Below, in pieces: positions 1 through 9,954 of a DNA stretch of 64,000 nucleotides. Numbering within the stretch: the stretch's first letter is position 1; each line of letters opens with the position of its first letter. The notes under the pieces are model-generated. The model was not told the origin of the DNA and did not search any database. It worked only from the letters and a program-made list of their open reading frames with translations. The position numbers and the translations under genes are program-made. Source of the DNA: Stutzerimonas stutzeri (GTDB lineage Bacteria > Pseudomonadota > Gammaproteobacteria > Pseudomonadales > Pseudomonadaceae); assembly GCF_000219605.1 (NCBI RefSeq), contig NC_015740.1, forward strand, positions 496,001 to 560,000, in the 5' to 3' direction.

Positions 1-1062
1 CAGCCGGCCGTTGGCGCCGACCTTGGCGTTGCGCGCGAAGACGTCGTCCACCGGCAGCTCGTGCATCGCCTTGGCCACCGGCTCGGTGGCGTCGGTACCG
101 GCCTTCTCGATCGCCTTGAGGTACTGCATGACGCCGGAGTAGGTACCGGCGTGGACCATGTTCGGCATGCGCCCGGTGCGCTTGAAGAAGCGCTCGCCGA
201 ACTCGCGGGACTTGTCGTCGCCGTCCCAGTAGAAGCTCTCGGTCAGAGTCAGGCCCTGGGCGGCGTCCAGGCCCAGGCCGTGCACTTCGGCCAGGGTGAA
301 GAGCAGCGCGGCGAGGCGCTGACCGCCGGCGACGATGCCGAACTCGGCGGCCTGCTTGATGCTGTTGGCTGTGTCCAGGCCCGCGTTGGCGAGGCCGATG
401 ACCTTGGCCCCGGAGGATTGCGCCTGCAGGAGGAACGAGGAGTAATCGGTGCTCGCCAGCGGATGGCGCACCGCGCCCTTGACCTCGCCGCCCTTGGACT
501 TGACGAACTTGGAGGTCTGTTCCTCCAGCGAGTAGCCGAAGGCGTAGTCGGCGGTCAGGAAATACCAGCTGTCGCCGCCCTGGGACACCAGCGCACCGCC
601 GGTGCCGACCGCCAGCGCATGGGTGTCGTAGGCCCAGTGAAAGCCGTAGGGCGAGCACTGCTTGCCGGTCAGCTCGGTGGTGGCAGCGCCGGTGACCAGG
701 TTGATCTTCTTCTTGCTCTTGGAAATGCCCTGTACCGCCAGCGCCACCGAGGAGGTGGTCAGCTCCATGATCGAGTCGACCTGCTCGCGGTCGTACCACT
801 GCCGCGCGATATTGGAGGCGATGTCCGGCTTGTTCTGGTGATCGGCGGTGACGATCTCGATGGGCGCGTCCAGTACCTTGCCGCCGAAGTCTTCGGCCGC
901 CATCTTCGCCGCTTCGAACGACCACTTGCCGCCGAAGTCCGCGTACACGCCGGACTGGTCGTTGAGGATGCCGATCTTCACCTTGCCGTCGGAAATCTCG
1001 GCCGAGGCGGGAACGGCGACCGCGGCCGTCAGGGTTGCCGCTGCGATTGCTGAAAGCTTCAT
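1..1062 (-). CDS. ABC transporter periplasmic substrate-binding protein, branched-chain amino acid/amide type (partial)
   Basis: A solute receptor of the Peripla_BP_6 (LivJ/amide-binding) type that would deliver a ligand to an ABC importer in the periplasm. The first 354 residues are visible; the C-terminus runs off the window, and family members are usually about 380-420 residues. The N-terminus (MKLSAIAAATLTAAVAVPASA) is a Sec signal peptide, followed by the typical opening 'DGKVKIGILNDQSGVYADFGG' region of these receptors. An AAGGAG ribosome site lies about 7 bases upstream of the ATG. No permease or ATPase gene is visible because the downstream side lies outside the window. The ligand cannot be read from the sequence; urea, short amides and branched-chain amino acids are all possible. 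Confidence 0.85.
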   Translation of the reverse strand, partial: MKLSAIAAATLTAAVAVPASAEISDGKVKIGILNDQSGVYADFGGKWSFEAAKMAAEDFGGKVLDAPIEIVTADHQNKPDIASNIARQWYDREQVDSIMELTTSSVALAVQGISKSKKKINLVTGAATTELTGKQCSPYGFHWAYDTHALAVGTGGALVSQGGDSWYFLTADYAFGYSLEEQTSKFVKSKGGEVKGAVRHPLASTDYSSFLLQAQSSGAKVIGLANAGLDTANSIKQAAEFGIVAGGQRLAALLFTLAEVHGLGLDAAQGLTLTESFYWDGDDKSREFGERFFKRTGRMPNMVHAGTYSGVMQYLKAIEKAGTDATEPVAKAMHELPVDDVFARNAKVGANGRL

Positions 1063-1465
1063 GCGTATCTCCTTGCACGGGTTGCTCGGCATACGGGCGC
1101 GCGCCGATGCGAGGCGAGCCGTACGGACGGGTTAGGGGAAAGCTGGGGAGGCGGGTAACAACGCAACGCCGGGCTCGCTCCGCGCGAGGGCCGCCGTGGT
1201 GCACCGGCGGACGGCGGTGCGTGGCAATCCGCGCATCAGGCAGGCTGCCGCCGTCGCGTCATGCTGCGAAGTCGAATGGCTGGATAGCGAAAGGGTAGGG
1301 CAAGAGTCAGTCGAAGCAGGGCACATGGGCGTCTTCTTCTTATTGTTGTTCTGGCTCTAACCGTAGCAGGGCTTCGACGGGACGCAACTCGATGCCGCTG
1401 CGATGATGGCGCTGCGGCGCAGATTCACGCCCGTAGCGGGGCCACGGGCGCAGGCGGGCGGGGGA
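1063..1465. other. Intergenic region, no gene seen
   Basis: About 400 bases between the substrate-binding protein gene, which it must serve as upstream region, and the 3' end of the universal stress protein gene. Short open frames exist on both strands but none has a ribosome site or a recognisable product. No clear hairpin terminator or promoter was recognised. Confidence 0.5.
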
Positions 1466-2263
1466 TCAGCGGGCGATCAGGATGTCGCAGGGCGGCTGGT
1501 CGAGAAACTGCCGCGCCAGGCTGCCGAGTAGCGCACTGCTCATCTCGCCACGGCTGTGGCTGCCCAGGGCGAGCAGCTGCGGTTGCCAGTCGCGCAGGGC
1601 GGCGTCCAGGCAGTTGCTGCGCTCGCCCTGATGCAGGCTGTAGCTCAGCAACGCACCGGTTTGCGGCAGTTGCTGCTGGATATCCTCCACCAGCTGATCG
1701 AACAGCTCCTGCTGCAGCACCAGACCCTCGGGGTCCGGGCCGTGCACCTCGGCCATCTCATGCACGTGCAGGGCATGCAGCTCGGCGTCGCCATCCAGCA
1801 GCTGCCAGGCGCACTGCATGGCGCGGGTGGCGCAGCGGGAGAAGTCCAGCGCGGCCATCGCGCGACGGTACGGCGCCTCGGCCGGCGCGACCACCAGCAG
1901 CAGCGGCGCGGTGCTCTCGAGCATGATGCGTTCCAGCGTGGTGCCGGCGAAGCCCTGACTGGAGCCACGGTGGTGGCGGCCCAGGACCAGCAGGTCGGCT
2001 TCCAGCCCTTCGGCCTGGGTGAGGATTTCCTCCACCGCCGGGCCGCGGCGAATCCAGGGCTCGAGCTGGTCCAGCTGCTGCTCGCGCAGACGCTTCTGCA
2101 GCCAGGCGCGTGCCGCGTGCTCGTCGGCTGACGGATCGCGCTCGTCGAGCACGTGCAGCAGGCTGAGCCGTGCGCCTGTCTGTCGCGCCAGCTGGACGGC
2201 ACGCTGCAGGGCCAGATCGGCGTCCGGGCTGAGATCGTGAGCGACGAGAATGTGCTGGAACAT
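1466..2263 (-). CDS. Universal stress protein, tandem UspA domains
   Basis: Cytoplasmic universal stress protein of 265 residues with two UspA-like folds in tandem, each about 130 residues. The first opens with MFQHILVAHDLSPDADLAL, the usual beta1-alpha1 signature. Near residues 115-130 is a 'LVLGRHHRGSSQGFAGTTLERIML' stretch resembling the ATP-binding G-2x-G-9x-G(S/T) pattern. The second domain ends with 'LLALGSHSRGEMSSALLGSLARQFL', a similar pattern. The reading frame stays open 22 codons further upstream, but that extension does not look like the family; the ATG beside MFQHI is chosen. Tandem Usp proteins usually bind ATP and act in stress survival. The partner is not known. Confidence 0.85.
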   Translation of the reverse strand: MFQHILVAHDLSPDADLALQRAVQLARQTGARLSLLHVLDERDPSADEHAARAWLQKRLREQQLDQLEPWIRRGPAVEEILTQAEGLEADLLVLGRHHRGSSQGFAGTTLERIMLESTAPLLLVVAPAEAPYRRAMAALDFSRCATRAMQCAWQLLDGDAELHALHVHEMAEVHGPDPEGLVLQQELFDQLVEDIQQQLPQTGALLSYSLHQGERSNCLDAALRDWQPQLLALGSHSRGEMSSALLGSLARQFLDQPPCDILIAR

Positions 2264-2461
2264 GACTGGCCTCGCGAAGCTGGAGAAGAGGCGAGTATGC
2301 CGCGCCGCGGCAAGGCTGTCCTGCTGCATGCCAGCAGCGGAGGGGGCGTCGCGGCGGTTTCTGGCTGATCCGGCGCAACAACTTGCGCATCCATGCCCTT
2401 GCGCGCTTTTGTCGATACGCTCCTGCGGCTATGCTTGCCGGCATTCGAGCAGGAGTGAAGG

Positions 2462-3376
2462 ATGAGCAAGGTCAGTGTGCTGGTAGTGGATGACGCGCCC
2501 TTTATCCGCGACCTGGTAAAGAAGGCGCTGCGCAGCCAATTTCCCGGGATTCGCACCGAGGATGCAGTGAATGGACGCAAGGCCCAGCAGATGCTCGCCC
2601 GTGAGCGCTTCGACCTGATCCTCTGCGACTGGGAGATGCCGGAGATGTCCGGCCTGGAGCTGCTGACCTGGTGCCGCACTCAGGACGCGCTGAAGGCCGT
2701 GCCGTTCATCATGGTGACCAGTCGTGGCGACAAGGAGAACGTGGTACAGGCCATCCAGGCCGGCGTATCCGACTTCATCGGCAAGCCCTTTTCCAACGAA
2801 CAACTGACCAGCAAGGTGCGCAAGGCCCTCGGCCGTGCCGGCAAGCTGGATGCGTTGGCTGCCAGCGCACCGACACGGGTCCTGTCCACCGGCGTGGCCA
2901 ATGACTCGCTGGCCGCACTGACCGGCGGCAAGGCGGAGGTCGTCCGTCCCGCTGCCGCTCCTGCTCCGGAAGCGAAGGCTGCGCCACTGATCCAGCCCTC
3001 ATCGGCAGCCCCTGCCGCCGCCCCGGGTGCCGCCTCGTCCGGGCGCGGCCAGGGCCAGCTGCGGCTGGCCCATGGCAGCGTTGCCTGTGTGATCAAGGCG
3101 CTGAGCCTCAAGGAGGCGCTGCTGGTGGTCAAGCGCGGCGAGCCGCTGCCGCAGGTGCTGGAAAGTGCCGTGCTCGACCTGGAGCAGGGCGAGGGCGGCG
3201 AGATCGCGCGGCTCAACGGCTATCTGCATGCCGTCGCGGCGTTCGAGCCGAAGCCCGACAGCGACTGGCTGCAGCTCTCGTTCCGCTTCGTCGATCGCGA
3301 TCCGCAGAAGCTCGACTACCTGTCGCGCCTGATCGCCCGCGGCACCGCTCAACGCCACTTCACGCCCGGCGCCTGA
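2462..3376 (+). CDS. Response regulator: CheY-like receiver with C-terminal PilZ-like domain
   Basis: 304-residue two-domain regulator. Residues 1-125 form a receiver domain, with acidic pocket residues D10/D11, phospho-acceptor D56 (in LILCDWEMP) and the conserved K of 'IGKPFSN'. An Ala/Pro-rich linker (about 160-200) leads to a C-terminal domain (about 200-300) with the charged and beta-rich character of PilZ folds ('LLVVKRGEPLPQVLESAVLDL', 'LQLSFRFVDRD'). The canonical c-di-GMP motif (RxxxR...DxSxxG) is not obvious, so nucleotide binding is uncertain. There is no DNA-binding domain, so output is probably by protein interaction. From memory, P. aeruginosa carries a similar regulator near phoU and phoBR. 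The gene is free-standing, and no kinase adjoins it. Confidence 0.8.
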   Translation: MSKVSVLVVDDAPFIRDLVKKALRSQFPGIRTEDAVNGRKAQQMLARERFDLILCDWEMPEMSGLELLTWCRTQDALKAVPFIMVTSRGDKENVVQAIQAGVSDFIGKPFSNEQLTSKVRKALGRAGKLDALAASAPTRVLSTGVANDSLAALTGGKAEVVRPAAAPAPEAKAAPLIQPSSAAPAAAPGAASSGRGQGQLRLAHGSVACVIKALSLKEALLVVKRGEPLPQVLESAVLDLEQGEGGEIARLNGYLHAVAAFEPKPDSDWLQLSFRFVDRDPQKLDYLSRLIARGTAQRHFTPGA

Positions 3377-3519
3377 ATGCGGGCCAGGCGACCGTTCGGC
3401 GCCTGGTCCACGCGACAAGCTGACAAGCTTCACACCCCGACGGTCGGTGGCTCGCGCAGGCCAACCGCCACTGCTAGTCTTTGCGCTCCAACACCATAAT
3501 CACTAGAAAATCTGCCGTT

Positions 3520-4416
3520 ATGCTGGGGCGCATTCTTCTGTTGCTCGGGCTGCCGCTGCTGGCCTCGCCGGCCTTGGCCCTGACCATCTACAAATACACC
3601 GACGCCAATGGAGTCGTGACCTATAGCGACCAGGCCGCGCCTGGTGCGCAGGTGTTCGTCTTCCGCGACCGCATGGTGGAAAAGCTCGACACTCAGGTGA
3701 AGCTGGAAACCCGCAAGCACGATGCGGGCGAAACGCTGCTGGTGCGCAACGACCTGTTCGCGCCGGTGGATATCGAGCTGAAGCTGGAGAACGTCGAGAA
3801 CGCCGTGGGCGCACCGACCAAGCCGATCCGCTGGGTGCTGCCGCCACGCAGCCAGATCCGCCTGGCGACCCTGGCGCCGCGTGACGCCAGCAAGCCGCTC
3901 AAGTACACGCCCAAGCTGCGTCATGCGCTGGGCGATCCGCGGCTGATACCCAAGCCCTACAAGTACCCGCTGCCCTGGCGCGGTGGCCCGTTCCGCCTGA
4001 CCCAGGGCGCCAACGGCCAGTACAGCCACTTCACACCCAAGGGCCGCTATGCCGTGGATATCGCCATGCCCGAGGGCACGCCGATCGTCGCCGCGCGCGG
4101 TGGCATGGTGGTGAAGATCGAGAACGAGCAGAGCGGCCGCGGCAACAACCCTGCCGGCAACTTCGTGCGCATCCTGCACGACGACGGCACCATGGGCGTC
4201 TATCTGCACCTGATGAAAGGGTCGGTGGCCGTGCGCGAAGGCCAGCGGGTCGAGACTGGCACCCGCATCGCGCGTTCCGGCAACACCGGCAACAGCACCG
4301 GCCCGCACCTGCACTTCGTGGTGCAGCGCAACGTGGGCCTGGCCATCGAGTCGATTCCCTTCGACTTTTCGCAGCCGGTCAACAGCCTGCCGAACTTCGC
4401 CGTGGGTGGGGAGTAG
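3520..4416 (+). CDS. Secreted M23 family metallopeptidase with N-terminal DUF4124 domain
   Basis: Predicted periplasmic murein endopeptidase or envelope factor of 298 residues. A signal peptide (MLGRILLLLGLPLLASPALA) is followed by a DUF4124 segment ('TIYKYTDANGVVTYSDQA'). The C-terminal half is a LytM/M23 domain: the zinc-ligand H and D lie in 'HFTPKGRYAVDIAMPEGT', and the HxH motif in 'GPHLHFVVQ'. All expected ligands are present, so it is probably active rather than an EnvC-like activator. A TTG 13 codons upstream is in frame, but the ATG at 3520 directly precedes the signal peptide and is preferred. It is convergent with the downstream outer-membrane protein gene, with 52 bases between and no obvious hairpin. 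Confidence 0.85.
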   Translation: MLGRILLLLGLPLLASPALALTIYKYTDANGVVTYSDQAAPGAQVFVFRDRMVEKLDTQVKLETRKHDAGETLLVRNDLFAPVDIELKLENVENAVGAPTKPIRWVLPPRSQIRLATLAPRDASKPLKYTPKLRHALGDPRLIPKPYKYPLPWRGGPFRLTQGANGQYSHFTPKGRYAVDIAMPEGTPIVAARGGMVVKIENEQSGRGNNPAGNFVRILHDDGTMGVYLHLMKGSVAVREGQRVETGTRIARSGNTGNSTGPHLHFVVQRNVGLAIESIPFDFSQPVNSLPNFAVGGE

Positions 4417-4468
4417 CCGCTGGCTACCCCCCAAAGCATGATCCGGCAGGCTGGTATCGCCTAGAGGC

Positions 4469-5230
4469 TTAGAACGCCAGACCAACCTTCAGGCCGACCT
4501 GCTCCTGCTTGAGCTTGCTGTTCTCGGCGAGCTCGCTGTTGCTGTCGAGTTCGTAGCGGGTCTGGGTGTAGTACAGGCTGGTGCTGATCGGCATGTTGTT
4601 GATGCCCTTGTTCCACAGCACGGTCAGCTCGCCGTAGGGGTTGACCTTGTCCTTCAGGTCGACGGTATCGCTTTCACCGCCGACCTTGAGCTTGCTGTCG
4701 GCCTCGATGGAATAGCGGGCTCCGACCTCCAGGCGCACGGTGTAGTTGGGCGTCAGGTAGTTGTAGCCGAGGCCGGCCTTGGCGAAAGGTGAGCGCGTGG
4801 TCAGCTTGACGTCTTCCTCGAACGGACCGACCCGAACGTCGTCCTGCTCGATGCGGCCCCAGTCGTAGCCACCGCCGACGATCACATCCACGTAGTTGTT
4901 GGTGCTCAACGCTGCGCGCAGGCCCAGGTCGAGATCGGCGCGAGCGGAGAGGAACTTGACATCATCCTTGTCGCGGTACTGCCCCTCGATGCCGGCCTGG
5001 TAGATGAAACCTTCCAGGCCAGTGAGCTTGTTGCCGAAGTTGTAGTACAGGCCGCCCTGGTTCAGGCGCTCCTTGTCACTCTCGTCATCGATGGTCAGCT
5101 TGTACTGATTGTGCGAGCCGATGACGCCGATGTTGGAGATCGGGCCGGTAGCAGACTGGGCGAAGGCGTGGGACGTGCCGGCCAGGCACAGGGCTAGCGC
5201 CGCCGTGGTGGTCAAACCGTTGATGCGCAT
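4469..5230 (-). CDS. Outer-membrane beta-barrel protein, function unknown
   Basis: 253-residue precursor with a signal peptide (MRINGLTTTAALALCLAGTSHAFA) and a body of alternating hydrophobic/polar strands separated by acidic loops, e.g. 'LYYNFGNKLTGLEGFIYQAGIEGQYRDKDD' and 'YVDVIVGGGYDWGRIEQDD'. It ends in Phe (KVGLAF*), the C-terminal aromatic typical of BAM-assembled barrels. The length would fit an 8-12-stranded barrel. It might belong to the YfaZ-like outer-membrane group, but this rests only on general character. The upstream region is AT-rich near 5330-5390, consistent with a promoter. No functional partner is adjacent. Confidence 0.65.
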   Translation of the reverse strand: MRINGLTTTAALALCLAGTSHAFAQSATGPISNIGVIGSHNQYKLTIDDESDKERLNQGGLYYNFGNKLTGLEGFIYQAGIEGQYRDKDDVKFLSARADLDLGLRAALSTNNYVDVIVGGGYDWGRIEQDDVRVGPFEEDVKLTTRSPFAKAGLGYNYLTPNYTVRLEVGARYSIEADSKLKVGGESDTVDLKDKVNPYGELTVLWNKGINNMPISTSLYYTQTRYELDSNSELAENSKLKQEQVGLKVGLAF

Positions 5231-5403
5231 GAGATTGCTCCATCGTCACTTGAAAGCCATGGCGCCCCGGGCGAGGCGCCTATGCCGTGGAGCAGGGCGA
5301 GGCGGCAAAATTCTCGAGATCACGATGAGCGGTCGTAAATTCTTGTAAATCAAGTATTAGCGAGCGGCATGTAAAGCAGAATGTAAATATCGGGCCAGCG
5401 ACG

Positions 5404-6747
5404 CTAGCCCTGATATTTCAGCACCTTGGCCAGTACGATCTTGGGGCCGCGCATCTTCTTGATGACGATCTGCAGGCCTTCGACCTGCAACACTTCATCT
5501 TCGTCGGGAACGCGCTTGAGCGTTTCGTAGACGAGTCCGGCCAGGGTCTCGGCCTCCACATGATCGAGGTCGATGTCCAGCAGGCGCTCCAGCTTGAACA
5601 GCGGCGTGTCGCCACGCACCAGCAGCTTGCCGGGCTGGTAGGCGAGAACCCCGCGTTCGGTCTTGCGGTGCTCGTCCTGGATGTCGCCGACCAGCACTTC
5701 CAGCACATCCTCCATGGTCAGGAAGCCGATCACCTTGTGGTCGCCTTCTTCCACCAGCACGAAATGCGCGCCGCCCTGGCGGAACTGCTCCAGCAGGCTG
5801 GCCAGCGGCATGTGCTTGGACACCCGCTCCAGCGGACGCAGCAGCTCGTCCAGGCAGAAATGCTCGGCCAGGCGATCGTCGGCCGCCAACGCCAGCAGCA
5901 GGTCCTTGATGTGCAGCAGGCCGACGTACTCGCCCTTGATGCCGTCATAGACCGGGTAGCGGCTGTACTTGTGGCGGCGGATGACTTCCAGAATCTCGCT
6001 CAGCGGAGCGTCGTGCTCCAGCTGCAGCAGGTCCTCTCGGGAGTTGGCCCAGTCGACGACCTCCAGTTCACTCATCTCTACCGCCGAGGCCAGCACCTGG
6101 ATCTGCGGGTTGCTCGGGTCGCGGGCGCGGTTGGAGTGCAGGATCAGCTTGAGCTCCTCGCGGCTGTAGTGATGGTCGTGGTGTGCGCCTGGCTCGCCCT
6201 GGCCGGCGATGCGCAGGATGGCATTGGCGCTGGCGTTGAGCAGGTAGATCGCCGGGTACATCAGCCAGTAGAACAGGTACAGCGGCACGGCCGTCCATAG
6301 CGACAGCAGCTCGGGCTTGCGGATCGCCCAGGACTTGGGCGCCAGCTCGCCGATGACGATGTGCAGGTAGGAAATGATGAAGAACGCCGTGAAGAAGGCG
6401 ATGCCGTGCACCAGTGCCGGCGACTGGATGCCGAAGCTGGCCAGCACGGGTTCGAGCAGGTGGGCGAAGGCCGGCTCGCCGACCCAGCCAAGCCCCAGCG
6501 AGGCCAGGGTGATGCCCAGCTGGCAGGCCGAGAGATAGGCGTCCAGTTGCTGGTGCACGGTGCGCAGGATGTGTCCGCGCCAGCCGTGACGGCTGGCAAT
6601 GGCTTCCACCTTGGTGGCGCGCAGCTTGACCATGGCGAACTCGGCGGCGACGAAGAAGCCGTTGAGCAGCACGAGGAACAGGGCAAATAGAATCAGACCG
6701 AAATCGGCGAAGTAGGAGGAGGCGGCGTAACTAGGGGAAGGGTCCAT
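5404..6747 (-). CDS. HlyC/CorC-family membrane protein (CNNM/DUF21 + CBS pair + CorC_HlyC)
   Basis: 447-residue inner-membrane protein. Residues about 10-200 hold a DUF21/CNNM transmembrane domain starting with the hydrophobic 'FGLILFALFLVLLNGFFVAAEFAMVKLR' segment. Two CBS domains follow ('VYDGIKGEYVGLLHIKDLLLAL' and 'DHKVIGFLTMEDVLEVLVGDIQDEH'), then a C-terminal CorC_HlyC domain ('LVRGDTPLFKLERLLDIDLD'). CNNM/CorC proteins are linked to Mg2+ (and Co2+) export or homeostasis; 'hemolysin' names for this family are historical. Length is normal. The gene is upstream of phoR on the other side of a 100-base gap and may be transcribed separately or after phoBR. Confidence 0.88.
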   Translation of the reverse strand: MDPSPSYAASSYFADFGLILFALFLVLLNGFFVAAEFAMVKLRATKVEAIASRHGWRGHILRTVHQQLDAYLSACQLGITLASLGLGWVGEPAFAHLLEPVLASFGIQSPALVHGIAFFTAFFIISYLHIVIGELAPKSWAIRKPELLSLWTAVPLYLFYWLMYPAIYLLNASANAILRIAGQGEPGAHHDHHYSREELKLILHSNRARDPSNPQIQVLASAVEMSELEVVDWANSREDLLQLEHDAPLSEILEVIRRHKYSRYPVYDGIKGEYVGLLHIKDLLLALAADDRLAEHFCLDELLRPLERVSKHMPLASLLEQFRQGGAHFVLVEEGDHKVIGFLTMEDVLEVLVGDIQDEHRKTERGVLAYQPGKLLVRGDTPLFKLERLLDIDLDHVEAETLAGLVYETLKRVPDEDEVLQVEGLQIVIKKMRGPKIVLAKVLKYQG

Positions 6748-6847
6748 GAAGGGGGCGGGTGGCCAATGATCGCGACAGGATGGCGGCGGCGCAGCGGCTT
6801 TTCAAGCGACGAAGCGGGAAATTCCCGCCTCGCCGTCGGCTGGTCGG

Positions 6848-8149
6848 TCAGCGTCCGGGCACCTGGGCGGTGGGGAAGTGGCAGGAAAAGCAGCTGCCCC
6901 GGCCCGGCGCGCTGGTGATGTCCAGACGGCCCTGATGGCGCAGCAGCACGTGCTTGACGATGGCCAGGCCAAGGCCCGTGCCGCCGGTGCTGCTGGCGCG
7001 GCTCGAGTCGACGCGGTAGAAGCGCTCGGTCAGGCGCGGCAGGTGCTTCTGTTCGATGCCGATGCCGCTGTCCTCGACGCTCAGGTGCGCACCGGCCTCG
7101 TCGCCCCACCAGCGCACATGGATGGTGCCGCCGTCGGGGGTGTATTTCACCGCGTTGAAGACCAGGTTGGAGAAAGCGCTGCGCAGTTCCGTCTCGCTGC
7201 CCTTGAGCTGCAGCTGCGGATCGGCATCCAGACTGATCAGGTGGGCGCGGGCTCCGGAGAGCGCGCGGGCATCGCTGATGATCGACTGCAGCAGCAATCC
7301 GACCGCCACTGGCTGGTTGTCGGTCGGGCGGCTGCTGGTCTCCAGTCGCGCCAGCAACAGCAGGTCGTTGAGCAGGTGCTGCATGCGCCCGGCCTGCTGG
7401 TTCATCTGCTGTAGCGCGCGGAGCCAGCGCGGGTTCACCCCCTCGGCATGCTCCAGCAGGGTTTCCAGATAACCCGCGATGACGGTGAGCGGCGTGCGCA
7501 GCTCATGGGAGACGTTGGCAACGAAATCCTTGCGCATCTGCTCCAGCTGATGCAGCCGGGTGACATCGCGGACCAGCAGCAGGTGCTCGCGATTGCCGTA
7601 GCGGGTGATGTTGAACTGCAGGCGGATGCGATCGTCCACCGGCGAGGCCAGCTCCAGCGGCTGGTCGTAGTTGCCGCTGTCGAAGTACTCCTTGAACGCC
7701 GGGTGACGCACCAGATTGCCGATCGGATGGCCGGCATCCTGGGGCTTCTTCAGCCCGAGCAGGCGGTTGGCGGCTGGGTTCCACCACTCCAGGTTGCCAT
7801 CGCTGTCGAGCATGATCACCGCATCCTTGAGCGCTGCGGTGGACCCCTGGGCGCGATCGATGATGCCCTGCAGCTCGCCTCGCAGGCGCAGGTCGCGGCG
7901 CTGCAGCTGGTAGAGGTTGTCGAACACATCGCCCCAGATGCCGGCCGAGTCGGGTGGCGGCTCGTCCGGATCGCTGCGGTGCAGCCAGCGCTGCAGGCGC
8001 AGCAGCTGGCGCAGGGTCCAGATGAGGTAACCGCTCAGACCGAGCACCAGTGCCCAGGCATATTCGCCACTGATCAGACCGAGCAGCAGGCAGCCGCCCA
8101 GCAACAGCAGCAGGCGGCGAACGAGGGCTCCTTGCCAGTCCTGATTCAA
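6848..8149 (-). CDS. phoR: Phosphate-regulon sensor histidine kinase PhoR
   Basis: 433-residue membrane kinase that phosphorylates PhoB when phosphate is low, under control of the Pst transporter and PhoU. Two N-terminal membrane segments (about 10-28 and 30-46) precede a PAS domain (about 100-200, 'DAVIMLDSDGNLEWWNPAANRLLGL'). Then come the H-box with H215 (FVANVSHELRTPL) and the HATPase domain with 'DSGIGIEQ' and 'GTGLGLAIVKH'. The start is TTG at 8149: a GGAG ribosome site lies 8 bases before it and no in-frame ATG lies upstream. It follows phoB by 62 bases, so the two are probably one operon under the Pho box. Confidence 0.95.
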   Translation of the reverse strand: MNQDWQGALVRRLLLLLGGCLLLGLISGEYAWALVLGLSGYLIWTLRQLLRLQRWLHRSDPDEPPPDSAGIWGDVFDNLYQLQRRDLRLRGELQGIIDRAQGSTAALKDAVIMLDSDGNLEWWNPAANRLLGLKKPQDAGHPIGNLVRHPAFKEYFDSGNYDQPLELASPVDDRIRLQFNITRYGNREHLLLVRDVTRLHQLEQMRKDFVANVSHELRTPLTVIAGYLETLLEHAEGVNPRWLRALQQMNQQAGRMQHLLNDLLLLARLETSSRPTDNQPVAVGLLLQSIISDARALSGARAHLISLDADPQLQLKGSETELRSAFSNLVFNAVKYTPDGGTIHVRWWGDEAGAHLSVEDSGIGIEQKHLPRLTERFYRVDSSRASSTGGTGLGLAIVKHVLLRHQGRLDITSAPGRGSCFSCHFPTAQVPGR

Positions 8150-8211
8150 GCGATGTACTCCGAAGAGAACGCGACGGTGCGCGGTTGGGAACGCATGCTA
8201 AGGCGGCGCGC

Positions 8212-8901
<690 letters not shown>

Positions 8902-8950
8902 GGTCACGCCTCGGGTCCGTTCTTGTCGCTCGGCATTAGATAACGGAAAT

Positions 8951-8968
8951 ATTGCAGCCATGTGACAG
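8951..8968 (-). promoter_or_regulatory. Pho box upstream of phoB
   Basis: Read on the minus strand this is CTGTCAC-ATGG-CTGCAAT: two 7-base direct repeats separated by 4 bases. That is the architecture of the PhoB-binding consensus CTGTCAT-N4-CTGTCAT. The first half matches 6/7 and the second 5/7. It lies 49 bases upstream of the phoB ATG and on its strand, where an autoregulatory site is expected. Confidence 0.75.
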
Positions 8969-9019
8969 GCAGACGGCAAGCCGGAGCAAGAAAGATTGTC
9001 TTCGATAGTGGCGTTTTGC

Positions 9020-9913
9020 TCAGGCCTTCGTCGCGTAATCCAGCACGATGCCGGCGAGAATCGCCAGGCCCGCCCAGTGATTGTGCAGGAACGCCTTGAA
9101 GCAGACCTGTGGCTTGCGCGAGGCGGTCTTCCAGTATTCCCAGGCGAAGCAGCCGGCTGCGACCACCAGCCCCAGGTGGAACCACTGGCCCAGCTCGAAA
9201 CGCACTCCGGCGAGGATCAGGCAGAACAGCGCCAGCCCCTGCAGGGTGACGATGATGATGCGGTCCGCTTCACCGAAGAGGATGGCGGTGGACTTGATGC
9301 CGATCTTCAGGTCGTCTTCGCGATCGGCCATGGCGTAGTAGGTGTCGTAGGCCACGGTCCACAGCAGGTTGGCGATGAACAGCAGCCAGGCTTCCGGCGG
9401 CAGGCTGCCGCTCTCGGCGGTGAATGCCATGGGTATGCCCCACGAGAATGCCGCGCCGAGCACCACCTGAGGGTAAAAGGTGTAGCGCTTCATGAACGGG
9501 TAGCAGGCGGCCAGCGCCAGCGCGCCGAAGGACAGATAGACAGTGGTTGCGTTGGTCAGCAGCACCAGCACGAAGCTCAGTCCCACCAGGATGGCGAACA
9601 GCGTCCAGGCCTCCCGCGAACTGACCCGGCCGGCGGCCATGGGGCGCGCCTGGGTGCGCTGCACGTGGCCATCGAAGTTGCGATCGGCGAAATCGTTGAC
9701 CACGCAGCCGGCGGCGCGCATCAGGATCACCCCGGTGATGAAGATGAACAGGTTCTTCGCGCTGGGCACGCCTTCGGCGGCGATCCACAGTGCCCACAGC
9801 GTCGGCCACAGCAGCAGATAGGTGCCGATGGGCTTGTCCAGGCGCATCAGCTGGATGAAATCCCAGGCGCGCGGGTGCAGGCGATTGCACGATTGCAGCA
9901 ACTTCAAATACAT
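9020..9913 (-). CDS. ubiA: 4-hydroxybenzoate octaprenyltransferase UbiA
   Basis: 297-residue integral membrane prenyltransferase that attaches the polyprenyl tail to 4-hydroxybenzoate in ubiquinone synthesis. The first Asp-rich motif is in '[15 protein letters not shown]' and the second in '[13 protein letters not shown]', both needed for Mg2+-diphosphate binding. The rest is a series of hydrophobic helices, e.g. '[18 protein letters not shown]'. The start at 9913 ([30 protein letters not shown]) is the normal family N-terminus; the frame stays open upstream into ubiC. It follows ubiC by 41 bases, so it is co-transcribed with the enzyme that makes its substrate. Confidence 0.96.
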   Translation of the reverse strand: MYLKLLQSCNRLHPRAWDFIQLMRLDKPIGTYLLLWPTLWALWIAAEGVPSAKNLFIFITGVILMRAAGCVVNDFADRNFDGHVQRTQARPMAAGRVSSREAWTLFAILVGLSFVLVLLTNATTVYLSFGALALAACYPFMKRYTFYPQVVLGAAFSWGIPMAFTAESGSLPPEAWLLFIANLLWTVAYDTYYAMADREDDLKIGIKSTAILFGEADRIIIVTLQGLALFCLILAGVRFELGQWFHLGLVVAAGCFAWEYWKTASRKPQVCFKAFLHNHWAGLAILAGIVLDYATKA

Positions 9914-9954
9914 CAGCGGCTCTCCTTGGCGAAGGGGGACATGCAGCGGTTCGC

